NCBI RefSeq assembly: GCF_000409775.1
Contig: NZ_KE332393.1
Location: 1-64,000, forward strand
Length of the DNA stretch: 64,000 nt
Reading direction: 5' to 3'
DNA from: Litchfieldella anticariensis FP35 = DSM 16096
GTDB lineage: Bacteria; Pseudomonadota; Gammaproteobacteria; Pseudomonadales; Halomonadaceae
The notes below the pieces were generated by a model. It saw only the letters and a list, made by a program, of their open reading frames with translations, searched no databases and was not told the origin of the DNA. Of this stretch, positions 1 through 8,432 are shown in pieces. Within the stretch, counting starts at the first letter, position 1; each line of letters starts with the position of its first letter. A program made the translations under genes and the position numbers.

Positions 1-1712
1 CGCGCTTGATCGATGCCGCCCGGCGTGGCGAGCTGACCTTCGAACTCGCCAGCGATGAGAAACTGAACGCCTTCAAGCGGACCCTGAGCACCGTGCTGGG
101 CAAGCGTCAGCAGTTGCGCTCGCTCAACAACCGGATTCGGCAAGCCCAGGCAGCGCATGGGCATCGCTCCCCACCGGTCCGGGGGCTGAAGCGCGAAAGG
201 ACAGGCCTCCAGAGCGAACTGGGTCACTACGAACGTCTCCTGGCCGAGTCGCTGAGTCCCGTCGATATGACGCCAGCAGAGCGGACGCAACTGGCGGCGG
301 CGCTGGGCGATGCCTCGCTGACCGAGGCCCGGGCCGGCATCACCCTGGTCTTGCCGGCAGCGGCCCAGCAACAGGAAGTGAGCCGCCTGATCCGTCATTT
401 CCGCCAGGGCATTTCCAGCACGGCGAAAACGCTGAACGTCGCCGGCGATGGCCTGAGCCTGGCGATCTTCGTGGCCCAGGCGGTAAATATGGTACAGGCC
501 TTCCAGACGCTGAATAGCCTGCCTGACCATGCTCCCGGAAAAGTGCGCACTCAAGCCAGGCTGAATGTGGCGAGCGCCTTTTTTGCTACTGGGGCGGCCG
601 GCTTCCTGACTGCCCAAGGGATCGGCCATTCGGTCCTGGAGCGCCAGGCCAGAGTGCTGGGCGAAGCGCTGGGTACGGGCCCGATCAGCGCTCGGCTGGG
701 GATGATGCACTTCGGTTTGGGGGTGGTGGGGTATTTCATGGGCTTTGTCGCTGCGGGAATTAGTCTGGTAGGCAATGTCGGCAACCTGGCGGAGGCGGTG
801 CGTAGCGGCCAGTCGCGGACCACTACGGGGGCGATGGTAGCCATGGGCGGCAACGTGGGCATGATGGGCGCCCACGGTTACGGCTTTTTTAGAACAGTGC
901 GCACGGGAGACGCCGTGCGACGAGGAGTGACCACCTGGGCGGTCGCCGGTAAGCACCTGGGCAAGTTGTTCCTGCGGCTCAATGCCTTGGGTCTGGTCTT
1001 TACCGCCCTGGAACTGGCCGGCTCCTGGATGTACAACCGCTACAACCTTAGCGAGCATGACCAGTGGCTATTGACGTCCCCCTGGGGAACGGAGCCTACC
1101 GATCAGCCGTTGGAACGCTATCTGCAGTCCCTCGAGCAGGTCTTGCAGCCCACCCACGCCGTGGTCGAGGCACGCTACGGCGAGACCTTCATGCCCGCAT
1201 GGTTCGACAGCTGGACCGAAGGCATCCGTAATCCGGTCAAATACATTTTTACCCTGCATATGCCCAATGTCTCGCCGGCCATGCTCTCGGCGCTGGGTGG
1301 CGAGCCGCCCCTGCGCCTGGCGATCCGGGTCTGGCGGCTGACGCCAGCCGGGACGCGTGGGCGCTGGACATCCACCACCTGGCACGATATCACCGAGGAC
1401 TGGACCAGCGGGATGGTAGTCACGAGCGCCGAGCGGCATGCCGGCCTGATGGTGGTCGGGGAGACGCCCCCCGAGGAGCCGGGCAAGGTGCGCTATGCAT
1501 TGGGGGTGCGCTATCTATGGCCGGATGGTCAAGGTGGCCACCGCGTCGATGATCAATATTTCCTGATTCGACCTCGTCGTGGGCGGGGAGCGGGGCCTGA
1601 GCAGCGCTATGTGCCAAACGATCGGGTGAGCCCCAGTTCCCGGTCCGGCCAGGGCGAGTGGCATGACATCGACGGCCGGGCCATCGCGCTCGGGTCGCCC
1701 AAGGACGATTGA
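1..1712 (+). CDS. T6SS effector-like multi-pass protein, C-terminal part (cut by window edge)
   Basis: The frame is open to the left edge, so the 5' end lies outside the window; about 569 residues are visible. The visible part starts with a helical, Arg/Gln-rich segment that looks like coiled coil (visible residues about 20-90). Several hydrophobic Gly/Ala-rich segments follow (about 145-165, 185-210, 235-265, 275-300 and 325-345), then a hydrophilic C-terminal domain with WHDIT-type and RPRRGRG motifs. The architecture resembles the large T6SS effectors annotated as the BTH_I2691 family, which use internal membrane segments. The call also rests on context: DUF6708-like genes and a PAAR gene follow on the same strand, the first starting 7 bp after this stop. 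The family assignment is an inference from memory; a membrane-active effector is plausible but the catalytic or pore activity cannot be read here. Confidence 0.5.
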   Translation, partial: RLIDAARRGELTFELASDEKLNAFKRTLSTVLGKRQQLRSLNNRIRQAQAAHGHRSPPVRGLKRERTGLQSELGHYERLLAESLSPVDMTPAERTQLAAALGDASLTEARAGITLVLPAAAQQQEVSRLIRHFRQGISSTAKTLNVAGDGLSLAIFVAQAVNMVQAFQTLNSLPDHAPGKVRTQARLNVASAFFATGAAGFLTAQGIGHSVLERQARVLGEALGTGPISARLGMMHFGLGVVGYFMGFVAAGISLVGNVGNLAEAVRSGQSRTTTGAMVAMGGNVGMMGAHGYGFFRTVRTGDAVRRGVTTWAVAGKHLGKLFLRLNALGLVFTALELAGSWMYNRYNLSEHDQWLLTSPWGTEPTDQPLERYLQSLEQVLQPTHAVVEARYGETFMPAWFDSWTEGIRNPVKYIFTLHMPNVSPAMLSALGGEPPLRLAIRVWRLTPAGTRGRWTSTTWHDITEDWTSGMVVTSAERHAGLMVVGETPPEEPGKVRYALGVRYLWPDGQGGHRVDDQYFLIRPRRGRGAGPEQRYVPNDRVSPSSRSGQGEWHDIDGRAIALGSPKDD

Positions 1713-2880
1713 GAACACAATGGCGAAGAAGCAGTCCGAGAGACTACCCGAACCGACGCCGGGCCAGCCCCATCGCGCCGGCGACACCGAGCGCATCGGC
1801 ACCAGCAAGGTCACCTACCTGGCGCCGCTGCCGCTGCCCACTGGCCTGTCGCCGGTGGACTTCAGCCAGTCCATCGGTGAGATGAACGATGCCTATCTCG
1901 ACTACGGGGCCGGTCCGCCCACCGTTTTCGGCTATCAGTTGGCTATCTTGGGGCCCTCCTTCGGAATGTTTTTCTGCCTTGTGATTGCGCCGTTATTGCT
2001 GATCGCCGTGATGGACTGGGAGTTCTATCAGATATTTCTCGGTACGGCGATTTTTGGGGGGGGAACGTTTTCCCTGCTGGCGTGGATTGCCATGCGTAGG
2101 AATCATCGGGATCGCTTGAACGCCGTGCCGATTCGCTTTCATCGTCAGCGTCGCGAGGTGTGTTTTATCGTCAAGGAGCGTCGGCTGGGACGTGAGGTCG
2201 ATGAGGCGGTGATCGTGCCCTGGGAATCGCTGATGGCCTGGGCGGTGGAGGGGTACGGGGCGACCCAGTACGGCACCACCCGGCAGTACGGCCTGGGGAT
2301 CGGTTATGCCCACCCCGAGACGGGCAAGTGGCTCAAGACGGAGGGCCTGACGGCGGGCATGGCGTTGTCGCTCGGCGAGTGGGAAGTGCTGCGGGCTTAC
2401 ATGGAGTACGAACTGAACAGCCTCGATGAGGTGCAGGACCCGCTGGGGCTGCGGGCGCCGGGCGATCCGCCCCATCAGGGGGCGCATACCATCCGCAATG
2501 CGCGCCGCAAGCTCCACGAGGGGCTGCGCCAGAATCCGTCCTTCTGGCGGTATCTCTATGTGCCGCTGTGGTACTTCATTCACGCGATCACCCTGTGGAC
2601 CCTGCCCGGCTACCTGGCTGAGCGGGAACACCGCATCATCCAGCAACGGCGCCCGCAACTGAAGCTGGCCAAGGTCGAAGAGTGGTCCAAGCCGTTACCC
2701 AAAGCGCAGTGGGCCAAGCCCAGCACAGAACTGGTCAAATTGTCCGCGGAGGTGCGGCGAATCCGCCAGCGCGATCCGCTGCGCCCGATCGAGGAGATTT
2801 TTGCCGAAGCCTATCGCCGCCAGGGGGTGGTGGCATAAAGGTAATGCTCACCTCCAGAGATCGAATTGGAAGGGCGGTAA
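1687..2880 (+). repeat. Tandem duplication, first unit
   Basis: A 38-base stretch ending just inside the start codon of the gene at 1720 (positions 1687-1724) recurs exactly at 2881-2918. The coding regions that follow are near identical over most of their length. The offset is 1194 bp. The repeated stretch includes the last codons and stop of the upstream effector gene, so a leftover of that gene's 3' end now precedes the second copy. This defines the duplication breakpoint. The second unit runs from 2881 to about 4038. Confidence 0.85.
1720..2838 (+). CDS. DUF6708-like T6SS-associated membrane protein, copy 1
   Basis: A 372-residue protein. ATG 1720 is chosen because it sits 7 bp after the upstream stop and the same start and context are repeated in the second copy; an upstream in-frame start would overlap the effector gene. 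The N-terminus is hydrophilic and Pro-rich. Two hydrophobic segments follow (about residues 70-95 and 100-125), and the rest is a soluble domain with the conserved-looking stretch RRREVCFIVKE and a WESLMAW motif. The C-terminal third is Arg/Pro-rich with another hydrophobic patch near residue 290. The G-G-G codons in the second membrane segment form a run of eight G (2056-2063). Its position next to a T6SS effector suggests an immunity or accessory role, which is inference. The pair is about 90 percent identical by eye and diverges mainly near residues 80-95 and 285-310. Confidence 0.6.
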   Translation: MAKKQSERLPEPTPGQPHRAGDTERIGTSKVTYLAPLPLPTGLSPVDFSQSIGEMNDAYLDYGAGPPTVFGYQLAILGPSFGMFFCLVIAPLLLIAVMDWEFYQIFLGTAIFGGGTFSLLAWIAMRRNHRDRLNAVPIRFHRQRREVCFIVKERRLGREVDEAVIVPWESLMAWAVEGYGATQYGTTRQYGLGIGYAHPETGKWLKTEGLTAGMALSLGEWEVLRAYMEYELNSLDEVQDPLGLRAPGDPPHQGAHTIRNARRKLHEGLRQNPSFWRYLYVPLWYFIHAITLWTLPGYLAEREHRIIQQRRPQLKLAKVEEWSKPLPKAQWAKPSTELVKLSAEVRRIRQRDPLRPIEEIFAEAYRRQGVVA

Positions 2881-2913
2881 CGCTCGGGTCGCCCAAGGAC
2901 GATTGAGAACACA

Positions 2914-4038
2914 ATGGCAAAGAAGCATTCCGAGAAACTACCCCAACCGACGCCGGGCCAGCCCCATCGGGCTGGCGACACCGAACGCATCGGCACCAGC
3001 AAGGTCACCTACCTGGCGCCGCTGCCGCTGCCCACCGGCCTGTCACCGTTGTCGCCAGTGGACTTCAGCCAGGTCATCGGCGAGATGAACGATGTCTATC
3101 TCGATTATGGAGCCGGCCCGCCCACCGTTTTCGGTTATCAACTGGCTATCTGGGGCCCTCTATTCTTTATTTTTTTCTGTCTTGTGCTCGCACCACTATT
3201 GCTGATCGCCGTGATGGACTGGGAGTTCTATCAGATATTTCTCGGTACGGCGATTTTTGGGGGGGGGACGTTTTCCCTGCTGGCGTGGATTGCCATGCGT
3301 AGGAATCATCGGGATCGCTTGAACGCCGTACCGATTCGCTTTCATCGCCAGCGCCGCGAGGTGTGCTTTATCGTCAAGGAGCGTCGGCTGGGACGTGAGG
3401 TCGATGAGGCGGTGATCGTGCCCTGGGAATCGCTGATGGCCTGGGCGGTGGAGGGGTACGGGGCGACCCAGTACGGCACCACCCGGCAGTACGGCCTGGG
3501 GATCGGTTATGCCCACCCCGAGACGGGCAAGTGGCTCAAGACGGAGGGCCTGACGGCGGGCATGGCGTTATCGCTCGGCGAGTGGGAGGTGCTGCGGGCT
3601 TACATGGAGTACGAACTGAACAGCCTCGATGAGGTTCAGGACCCGCTGGGGCTGCGGGCGCCGGGCGATCCGCCCCATCAGGGGGCGCATACCATCCGCA
3701 ATGAACGCCGCAAGCTCCACGAGGGGCTGCGCGAAGCTCCCTCCCTCTGGCGCTACCTCCACGCATCGTGGTGGTACTTTCACTATGTGATCACCTTAGG
3801 TCCGCTGCCAGGCTACCTGGCCGAGCGGGAACACCGCATCATCCAGCAACGGCGCCCACAACTGAAATTGGCCAACGTCGAAGAGTGGTCCAAGCCGCTA
3901 CCCAAAGCGCAGTGGGCCAAACCCAGCACAGAACTGGTCAAATTGTCCGCCGAGGTGCGGCGGATTCGCCAGCGCGATCCGCTGCGCCCGATCGAGGAGA
4001 TTTTTGCCGAGGCCTATCGCCGCCAGGGCGTGGTGTGA
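2914..4038 (+). CDS. DUF6708-like T6SS-associated membrane protein, copy 2
   Basis: A 374-residue paralogue of the gene at 1720 that arose by tandem duplication. The start ATG 2914 has the same upstream sequence as copy 1. It differs by a three-residue insertion near residue 47 (SPLSPVD instead of SPVD), by a changed first membrane segment, and by a divergent patch around residues 285-310 (WWYFHYVITLGPL). The core between the membrane segments and residue 280 is nearly identical. The poly-G run here is nine bases (3259-3267), but the reading frame is preserved because the ninth G replaces an A. If these are immunity proteins, the divergent patches would be where specificity differs; this is inference. 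Confidence 0.6.
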   Translation: MAKKHSEKLPQPTPGQPHRAGDTERIGTSKVTYLAPLPLPTGLSPLSPVDFSQVIGEMNDVYLDYGAGPPTVFGYQLAIWGPLFFIFFCLVLAPLLLIAVMDWEFYQIFLGTAIFGGGTFSLLAWIAMRRNHRDRLNAVPIRFHRQRREVCFIVKERRLGREVDEAVIVPWESLMAWAVEGYGATQYGTTRQYGLGIGYAHPETGKWLKTEGLTAGMALSLGEWEVLRAYMEYELNSLDEVQDPLGLRAPGDPPHQGAHTIRNERRKLHEGLREAPSLWRYLHASWWYFHYVITLGPLPGYLAEREHRIIQQRRPQLKLANVEEWSKPLPKAQWAKPSTELVKLSAEVRRIRQRDPLRPIEEIFAEAYRRQGVV

Positions 4039-4210
4039 GGGCGAAAAGAATCTTCGAGAATTTTTGAAAAAGAAGGAGCGGTTTGGAAAAGCCATGGTGG
4101 CTTTCGGAATTCCTTACTTTTTGCCGGGCCTCATCGTATCGTTCTATTTTGGTGGGGCTGGTGAAAATACCATGCCAACGCCTCGTGACGGGAAAGTAAG
4201 GGAGCTGAAG

Positions 4211-5056
4211 ATGGGCAGAAAAGTGAGGCCAGGGCAGGGTGGGCGCCGGGAATGGACGCTAGTCGAGTTGGCATGCCTCGAACGACACTTTCATTTCATG
4301 ACCATGCCCGAGCTCCAGATGACTCACTTTCCCCACCGTACCCAGAAGGCCATACGGCGAATGGCATACAAGCTGGGTCTGAAGAAGCGCGAGCCCAACC
4401 GGGATTACGGTCAGCAGCCTTGGACCGAAGAGGAACTATCCCTGGTGGCCCAGCATTACCCGACCCTCAAGGCGCGTGAGGTTCAGAGCCGCTTTCTACC
4501 CCATCGCAGCGTACTTGCCATCCGCCATGCGGCCAAGAAGTTCGGGATACGTGTCTTTTCGGTGGTGCCGTGGACCGAGCAGGAATTGGCCATTCTGCGA
4601 CGTGAGTTTCCGCGGGGTGGCCATCGCCAGGTAAGGAAGCATTTACCCCATCGTAGTGAGGCGGCCATCAAGTTTCGCGCCCGAGCCGAGGGCCTGAGCT
4701 ATACCCCTCACGGGGATGGAGGGCATGGCGAGCCGTGGAGCGTCGAGGAATTACAGCGCCTGGAGGACAACCGCGCGTTGCCAGCCGAGGAACTCGCTGC
4801 CTTGTTTCCTCATCGCCACAAACGCAGCGTGATCAACAAGCGCTACCAGCTGGGATGGACACCGGTGAAGCAATGGTCGCCAGAAGAGCTACAGCGACTT
4901 CGCGATCACCTCGATCTTTCGGTCGACCAGTTGTGCGAGCTATTTCCCGATCGCCCACGGGAAGGGGTCAGGATCAAACGGGATCGTTTGCGGCGGGCGC
5001 AACGAAAGAATCACCTCGCCAGGTTAGCCCATGAAAGCACTGACGCCGAGGCCTGA
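4211..5056 (+). CDS. Protein of five tandem Myb/SANT-like repeats
   Basis: A 281-residue protein. Start ATG 4211 is preferred over upstream in-frame ATGs (4094, 4172) because GGGAG lies 7 bases before it and the first repeat begins at once. Five repeats begin at Trp15, Trp71, Trp121, Trp176 and Trp222. Each has the pattern W-[TS]-x-x-E-L, then about 25 residues later [FL]-P-[HD]-R, then an Ala/Val-Ile helix rich in Arg/Lys. This is the spacing of a Myb/SANT-type helix-turn-helix, seen in bacteria and phages as DNA-binding add-ons of nucleases. No nuclease motif is visible, so the whole protein is repeats. The repeats suggest DNA or protein binding. The gene lies between the DUF6708-like pair and the PAAR gene, so it is probably part of the T6SS module, but its role is unknown. 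Confidence 0.65.
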   Translation: MGRKVRPGQGGRREWTLVELACLERHFHFMTMPELQMTHFPHRTQKAIRRMAYKLGLKKREPNRDYGQQPWTEEELSLVAQHYPTLKAREVQSRFLPHRSVLAIRHAAKKFGIRVFSVVPWTEQELAILRREFPRGGHRQVRKHLPHRSEAAIKFRARAEGLSYTPHGDGGHGEPWSVEELQRLEDNRALPAEELAALFPHRHKRSVINKRYQLGWTPVKQWSPEELQRLRDHLDLSVDQLCELFPDRPREGVRIKRDRLRRAQRKNHLARLAHESTDAEA

Positions 5057-5103
5057 CGCAACGGTCAAGACATGACGGTGCAGCAAATGAACAAGGAGGT
5101 AGC

Positions 5104-5367
5104 GTGAGTATATCCAAGGTTGAAGGGCGGTTGATCGCCAAGATCGGCGACAAGGTGGTCTGTTCCTGCAAGGGAGGGCCTCATCGTATCGTGTCCGGCT
5201 CGCCCACCACCAAACTGCGCGGCATTCCCGTGGCGCGGGTCGGCGATAAGAGCTCATGCGGCGCCAGCATTGCCACCGGTACCGCCAAATTCAAGATCCG
5301 TGGTACCGAAGCCGCGCTCGACGGGAGCCAGACATCCTGTGGCGGGACGATAGTGGTGTCAGGTTGA
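5104..5367 (+). CDS. PAAR domain protein, T6SS spike tip
   Basis: An 87-residue protein with a GTG start at 5104 and a strong AAGGAGGT ribosome binding site at 5093-5100. It has the usual PAAR-family layout: Gly-rich beta hairpins, IAKIGDKV near the N-terminus, a central PVARVGDKSSCG, and a C-terminal GGTIVVSG. Cys and His residues (Cys21, Cys23, His27, Cys52) are placed to bind the zinc that stabilises the cone. PAAR proteins cap the VgrG trimer and carry effectors. No extension domain is fused here, so cargo must bind non-covalently. This gene is the strongest sign that the genes before it form a T6SS effector module. Confidence 0.9.
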   Translation: MSISKVEGRLIAKIGDKVVCSCKGGPHRIVSGSPTTKLRGIPVARVGDKSSCGASIATGTAKFKIRGTEAALDGSQTSCGGTIVVSG

Positions 5368-5535
5368 GGTTCCGATCGCCTATGCTGGCATTTTTCATAC
5401 TCTGACACTCTGCCACGGCTCACGCTGGCTCAACTGGTAGTTGCGTTCGGCGTTATCCCGGCCCTGGTCCGGTCATCGAATGCGAGCCAGATTCCCAGCG
5501 TCGGCGATCGATGCTGAAAGACGTTCAGGTGTAAC

Positions 5536-6282
5536 TTAGCGACAACGCTCGAAAATCAGGTCCCACACACCGTGCCCCAGACGCTCGCCACGCGCCTCGA
5601 ACTTGGTCAGCGGGCGAAACTCGGGGCGTGGTACATAAGGAAACGTTTCTTCGGAAGCAACATTGCGATAGCCCGGCACTGTCGCCATGACCTCGGCCAT
5701 GTGCTCGGCATAGTTCTCCCAATCGGTGGCCATGTGCAGGGTGCCGCCTAGCTGGAGGCGGGTACGTACCAGCTCGGCAAACGCTGGCTGCAGAATGCGC
5801 CGCTTGTGGTGCTTCTTCTTCGGCCAGGGATCAGGAAAGAACAGCTGCAAGGTATCGATCGAGGCCTCGGGGAGGCATTCGTCCAACACGCGAAGTGCAT
5901 CCTCGCGATAGACGCGCAGATTGGTCAAGCCTCGCTTGTCAGCCTCGTCGAGCAGCTTGCCGACCCCCGGTGCATGCACCTCGATACCGATGAAGTCGGT
6001 CTCAGGATGACGTTCGGCCTGCTCGATCAGCGACGACCCCATGCCGAACCCGACCTCTACGACTCTAGGTGCCTGGCGTCCGAACAACGCATCCAGATCC
6101 TGGCGCCCTTCATCGAGCGTCAGCCCCAAGCGCGGCCAGACTTCTTCCAGCCCACGGGTCTGAGCGGTCGTCATGCGTCCCGCCCGCAGCACATAGCTTT
6201 TGATGCCGCGGCGATGTAATGGCGCCTGGGGAGAGGCAACGGAGGAGGACATGTCAGGCGTATCGTGTCGTTGATCGTTCAT
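5536..6282 (-). CDS. trmB: tRNA (guanine-N7-)-methyltransferase
   Basis: A 248-residue protein that methylates G46 in the variable loop of tRNA using S-adenosylmethionine. Visible family marks are the SAM-binding strand and loop [12 protein letters not shown] (near residue 75), the acidic [12 protein letters not shown] motif, the catalytic-region [15 protein letters not shown], and the C-terminal [17 protein letters not shown]. The length is normal once the roughly 30-residue polar N-terminal extension is counted; that extension varies in the family. The gene is followed by 168 bp with no gene before the PAAR gene, and it marks the end of the T6SS module and the start of core genome. Confidence 0.96.
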   Translation of the reverse strand: MNDQRHDTPDMSSSVASPQAPLHRRGIKSYVLRAGRMTTAQTRGLEEVWPRLGLTLDEGRQDLDALFGRQAPRVVEVGFGMGSSLIEQAERHPETDFIGIEVHAPGVGKLLDEADKRGLTNLRVYREDALRVLDECLPEASIDTLQLFFPDPWPKKKHHKRRILQPAFAELVRTRLQLGGTLHMATDWENYAEHMAEVMATVPGYRNVASEETFPYVPRPEFRPLTKFEARGERLGHGVWDLIFERCR

Positions 6283-6312
6283 ACGGCTCGCAGCAAGAAT
6301 CCAGTTAGAGGC

Positions 6313-7110
6313 TCAGCCGTTGATACGGCCAGCAAAGGGAGAAGACGGTTCGGCACTCTGGCGACGCGGCATGCGCCCGGCCAGGAAGGCCTCGCGCCCG
6401 GCTTCCACCGCCTTTCTCATGGCTTGAGCCATCAGCACCGGCTGACGAGCATGGGCGATGGCAGAATTCACCAGCACGGCGTCATAACCCAGTTCCATGG
6501 CCATAGCGGCATCCGAGGCGGTGCCGATACCGGCATCCACCAGCACGGGTACTTCCGCTTGTTCGACGATCAAGCGCAGGTTGTAAGGGTTCTGCAGGCC
6601 GTGACCAGAGCCGATCAACGAGCCCAGCGGCATCACGGCACAACAACCACGTTTCTCGAGTTCTTTGGCGACGATAGGATCGTCGCTGGTGTAGACCATG
6701 ACATCGAAGCCATCCTTGAGCAGCTCGTCGGCAGCCTTGAGCGTCTCCACCACATTGGGATAGAGAGTATCGGTATCGCCCAACACTTCGAGCTTGACCA
6801 ACTTATGGCCATCGAGCAGCTCACGGGCCAACTTGCAGGTTCTCACTGCGTCCTTGGCGGTATAGCAGCCGGCGGTATTGGGCAACAGGGTATAGCGCTC
6901 GGGTGAAATCACGTCGAGCAGATTGGGCTCGTCCGCATTCTGCCCCAGATTGGTACGCCGCACGGCGAAGGTGACGATTTCGGCGCCGCTGGCCTCGATA
7001 GCCTGCGCCGTCTCATCGAAGTCCTTGTACTTGCCGGTTCCCACCAGCAGACGCGACGTAAATTGACGACCCGCCACGTTCAGCGGCTGATCCTGGAACA
7101 GTTCAGACAT
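6313..7110 (-). CDS. thiG: Thiazole synthase
   Basis: A 265-residue TIM-barrel enzyme that makes the thiazole phosphate of thiamine from 1-deoxyxylulose 5-phosphate, dehydroglycine and sulfur from ThiS-thiocarboxylate. ATG 7110 is chosen because AAGGAG lies 7 bases before it; a GTG 21 bases upstream gives a longer frame without a site. Visible marks are LVGTGKYKD at the N-terminus, the Schiff-base lysine in VKLEVLGD, and the phosphate-binding [15 protein letters not shown]. It lies 21 bp after thiS in the same transcript. Its substrate deoxyxylulose phosphate is made by Dxs, also encoded in this window. Confidence 0.96.
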   Translation of the reverse strand: MSELFQDQPLNVAGRQFTSRLLVGTGKYKDFDETAQAIEASGAEIVTFAVRRTNLGQNADEPNLLDVISPERYTLLPNTAGCYTAKDAVRTCKLARELLDGHKLVKLEVLGDTDTLYPNVVETLKAADELLKDGFDVMVYTSDDPIVAKELEKRGCCAVMPLGSLIGSGHGLQNPYNLRLIVEQAEVPVLVDAGIGTASDAAMAMELGYDAVLVNSAIAHARQPVLMAQAMRKAVEAGREAFLAGRMPRRQSAEPSSPFAGRING

Positions 7111-7131
7111 TTCGTCTCCTTGCGCGGTCAC

Positions 7132-7332
7132 TTAGCCACCGCCAATGGCATGTACGATTTCCACGCAGTCGCCATCGGCAAGCCGGGTATCGACATGCTG
7201 ACTACGCGGCACGATTTCCTCGTTCACCTCGACAGCGATGCGTCGACCGGCCAGCCCAAGCGACTCGATGAGGTCATGAATCGTGACGTCGCCATTGAGC
7301 GCCGTCATCTCACCGTTGAGCTGAATCTGCAT
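7132..7332 (-). CDS. thiS: Sulfur carrier protein ThiS
   Basis: A 66-residue ubiquitin-like sulfur carrier. The decisive mark is the C-terminal Gly-Gly (AIGGG at the end), which is adenylated and converted to a thiocarboxylate that donates sulfur to ThiG. The N-terminal MQIQLNGE strand and the DGDCVEIV segment match the beta-grasp fold. It is the first gene of a thiS-thiG transcript; the rest of the thiamine genes are not in the window. Confidence 0.93.
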   Translation of the reverse strand: MQIQLNGEMTALNGDVTIHDLIESLGLAGRRIAVEVNEEIVPRSQHVDTRLADGDCVEIVHAIGGG

Positions 7333-7506
7333 GGCTGCCTCCGAATATCCTCACGAACGGACCGCTTTCCACAGCGGGCCTATATTTTAACGCCAAACGC
7401 TTCGTCAGACATCCTTTGCCGAGCATGGCTCGGCCTGACATCCTTTCGACAACATCCCAGCGGCGGACTATCGTAAGCACGCCTTCACGAGTCAAGAGAC
7501 CCTACC
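7333..7506. promoter_or_regulatory. Divergent promoter region thiS / DUF423 gene, with hairpin
   Basis: This 174-bp region separates two divergent genes. It holds a 7-bp hairpin (GCCGAGC / GCTCGGC around 7418-7434), with the ten-base sequence GACATCCTTT directly repeated on either side of it (7408-7417 and 7437-7446). An AT-rich block at 7381-7390 could hold the thiS promoter. I looked for a TPP riboswitch before thiS on the minus strand and saw no convincing CUGAGA core, so none is called. Confidence 0.4.
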
Positions 7507-7959
7507 ATGCCTCATCGCCTTGCCTGGATCGCCGTTGCTCTAAGCGGTTTCATCACTGTCGCCGCCGGCGCCTTCGGTGCACATGGCCTGGAAGGACGAA
7601 TTCCCCATGCACTGCTCAAAGCCTTCGAAACCGCCGTGCGTTACCAGGCTTGGCATACCCTTGCCTGTCTCGGCATTCTGGTCTGGCAGCAGATAACGGA
7701 CGTGCCGGGGCAGCGCCTGGTACTCGGGCTTTGGGCAGCAGGTATGCTGCTGTTTTCGGGATCGCTCTATCTACTGGTGCTGACTGGCACCCGCGCCATG
7801 GGAATGGTGACGCCCGTCGGTGGAGTATTGCTGATGCTTGGTTGGTTGGCGCTAGGCTGGTGTGCCTGGCGCGCTCAGAGGGTGTTTACAAATGTGACGA
7901 GCGACGGTCAGGCAAGGCGAAATCAGCCGAAAAAGCGGAGTTTACGAGGTTGTAAATGA
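7507..7959 (+). CDS. DUF423 inner-membrane protein with element-derived C-terminus
   Basis: A 150-residue protein of the DUF423 (YgdD-like) family, with four hydrophobic segments and the N-terminal hallmark GAFGAHGLEG. Family members are about 120-130 residues with unknown function. Residues after WCAWRAQ (about 124) are encoded by an inserted miniature element at 7879-8017, giving a basic 26-residue tail. If the element and one copy of the flanking CTCAG are removed on paper, the frame continues for six residues to a TAG at 8041-8043, giving a protein of normal length. The insertion therefore probably left the protein working with an altered tail. Confidence 0.85.
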   Translation: MPHRLAWIAVALSGFITVAAGAFGAHGLEGRIPHALLKAFETAVRYQAWHTLACLGILVWQQITDVPGQRLVLGLWAAGMLLFSGSLYLLVLTGTRAMGMVTPVGGVLLMLGWLALGWCAWRAQRVFTNVTSDGQARRNQPKKRSLRGCK

Positions 7960-8022
7960 GCATTTTGAGGCTGATTTCAACGCAGCATGATCTAGCGCAG
8001 TAGTTTGTAAACACCCTCTCAG
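7874..8022. mobile_element. 139-bp MITE-like element with 5-bp target duplication
   Basis: The element spans 7879-8017. It has perfect terminal inverted repeats of 14 bases (AGGGTGTTTACAAA at 7879-7892 and its reverse complement at 8004-8017). It is flanked by a direct repeat CTCAG at 7874-7878 and 8018-8022, as expected of target-site duplication. It encodes no transposase. It lies exactly between the 3' ends of two convergent genes, and the right CTCAG contains the stop codon of the thioesterase gene. The mobilising transposase family cannot be named from this sequence. Confidence 0.8.
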
Positions 8023-8432
8023 TCGGTATCCGGCAAGGCATAGGTCGAGGTAACGATCGCGACCGGCGCCTCATCGCCCGCAGAGAACAGTTGAACCTCC
8101 CCCACTACCAGGCGCCGGCCCAGTTTGACGATGCGCGCATTGGCGATCAGATCGCGATCGCCGCGTGCGCGCCGCAGGAAATGACAATTCATGTCGGTGG
8201 TCACTGCCATTGGCTCAGGGCCGATCTGGGCCAGGATCGCCACATAGAGACAGACGTCCGCCAACCCCATCATGCTAGGACCGGACACGCAAGCACCGGG
8301 ACGCAGGTGCTCATCCTCGATGGCAAGGCTCATGGTCGCACGCCCTTCGTCGATCCCCTCGATGGTGCCCTGGCGATGAGGAAAGACCTCGTCGAGAAAT
8401 TCCTCGATGGCGGCGGCGGTCATCACGGGCAT
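8019..8432 (-). CDS. PaaI-type hotdog-fold thioesterase
   Basis: A 137-residue protein. ATG 8432 is chosen because AGGAG lies 7 bases before it. The single hotdog domain includes the GACVSGPSMMGLADVCLYVAI stretch, where the Gly/Ser/Asp positions match the PaaI/YbgC-like acyl-CoA thioesterase active-site helix, and a closing strand AIVTSTYALP. Such enzymes hydrolyse acyl- or aryl-CoA; the substrate cannot be told. The stop codon lies inside the target-site duplication of the adjacent miniature element, so the coding sequence is intact but its downstream region was replaced. Confidence 0.8.
   Translation of the reverse strand: MPVMTAAAIEEFLDEVFPHRQGTIEGIDEGRATMSLAIEDEHLRPGACVSGPSMMGLADVCLYVAILAQIGPEPMAVTTDMNCHFLRRARGDRDLIANARIVKLGRRLVVGEVQLFSAGDEAPVAIVTSTYALPDTD

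Noticed and set aside
5420-5500. tRNA-like stretch (GGCTCAACTGGTAG) after the PAAR gene
   Set aside because: It resembles a D-arm, but no acceptor stem, anticodon arm or GGTTCGAATCC T-arm can be paired around it. At most it is a remnant.
7333-7420. Possible TPP riboswitch before thiS
   Set aside because: The conserved CUGAGA and the paired helices of the TPP aptamer were not found on the minus strand.
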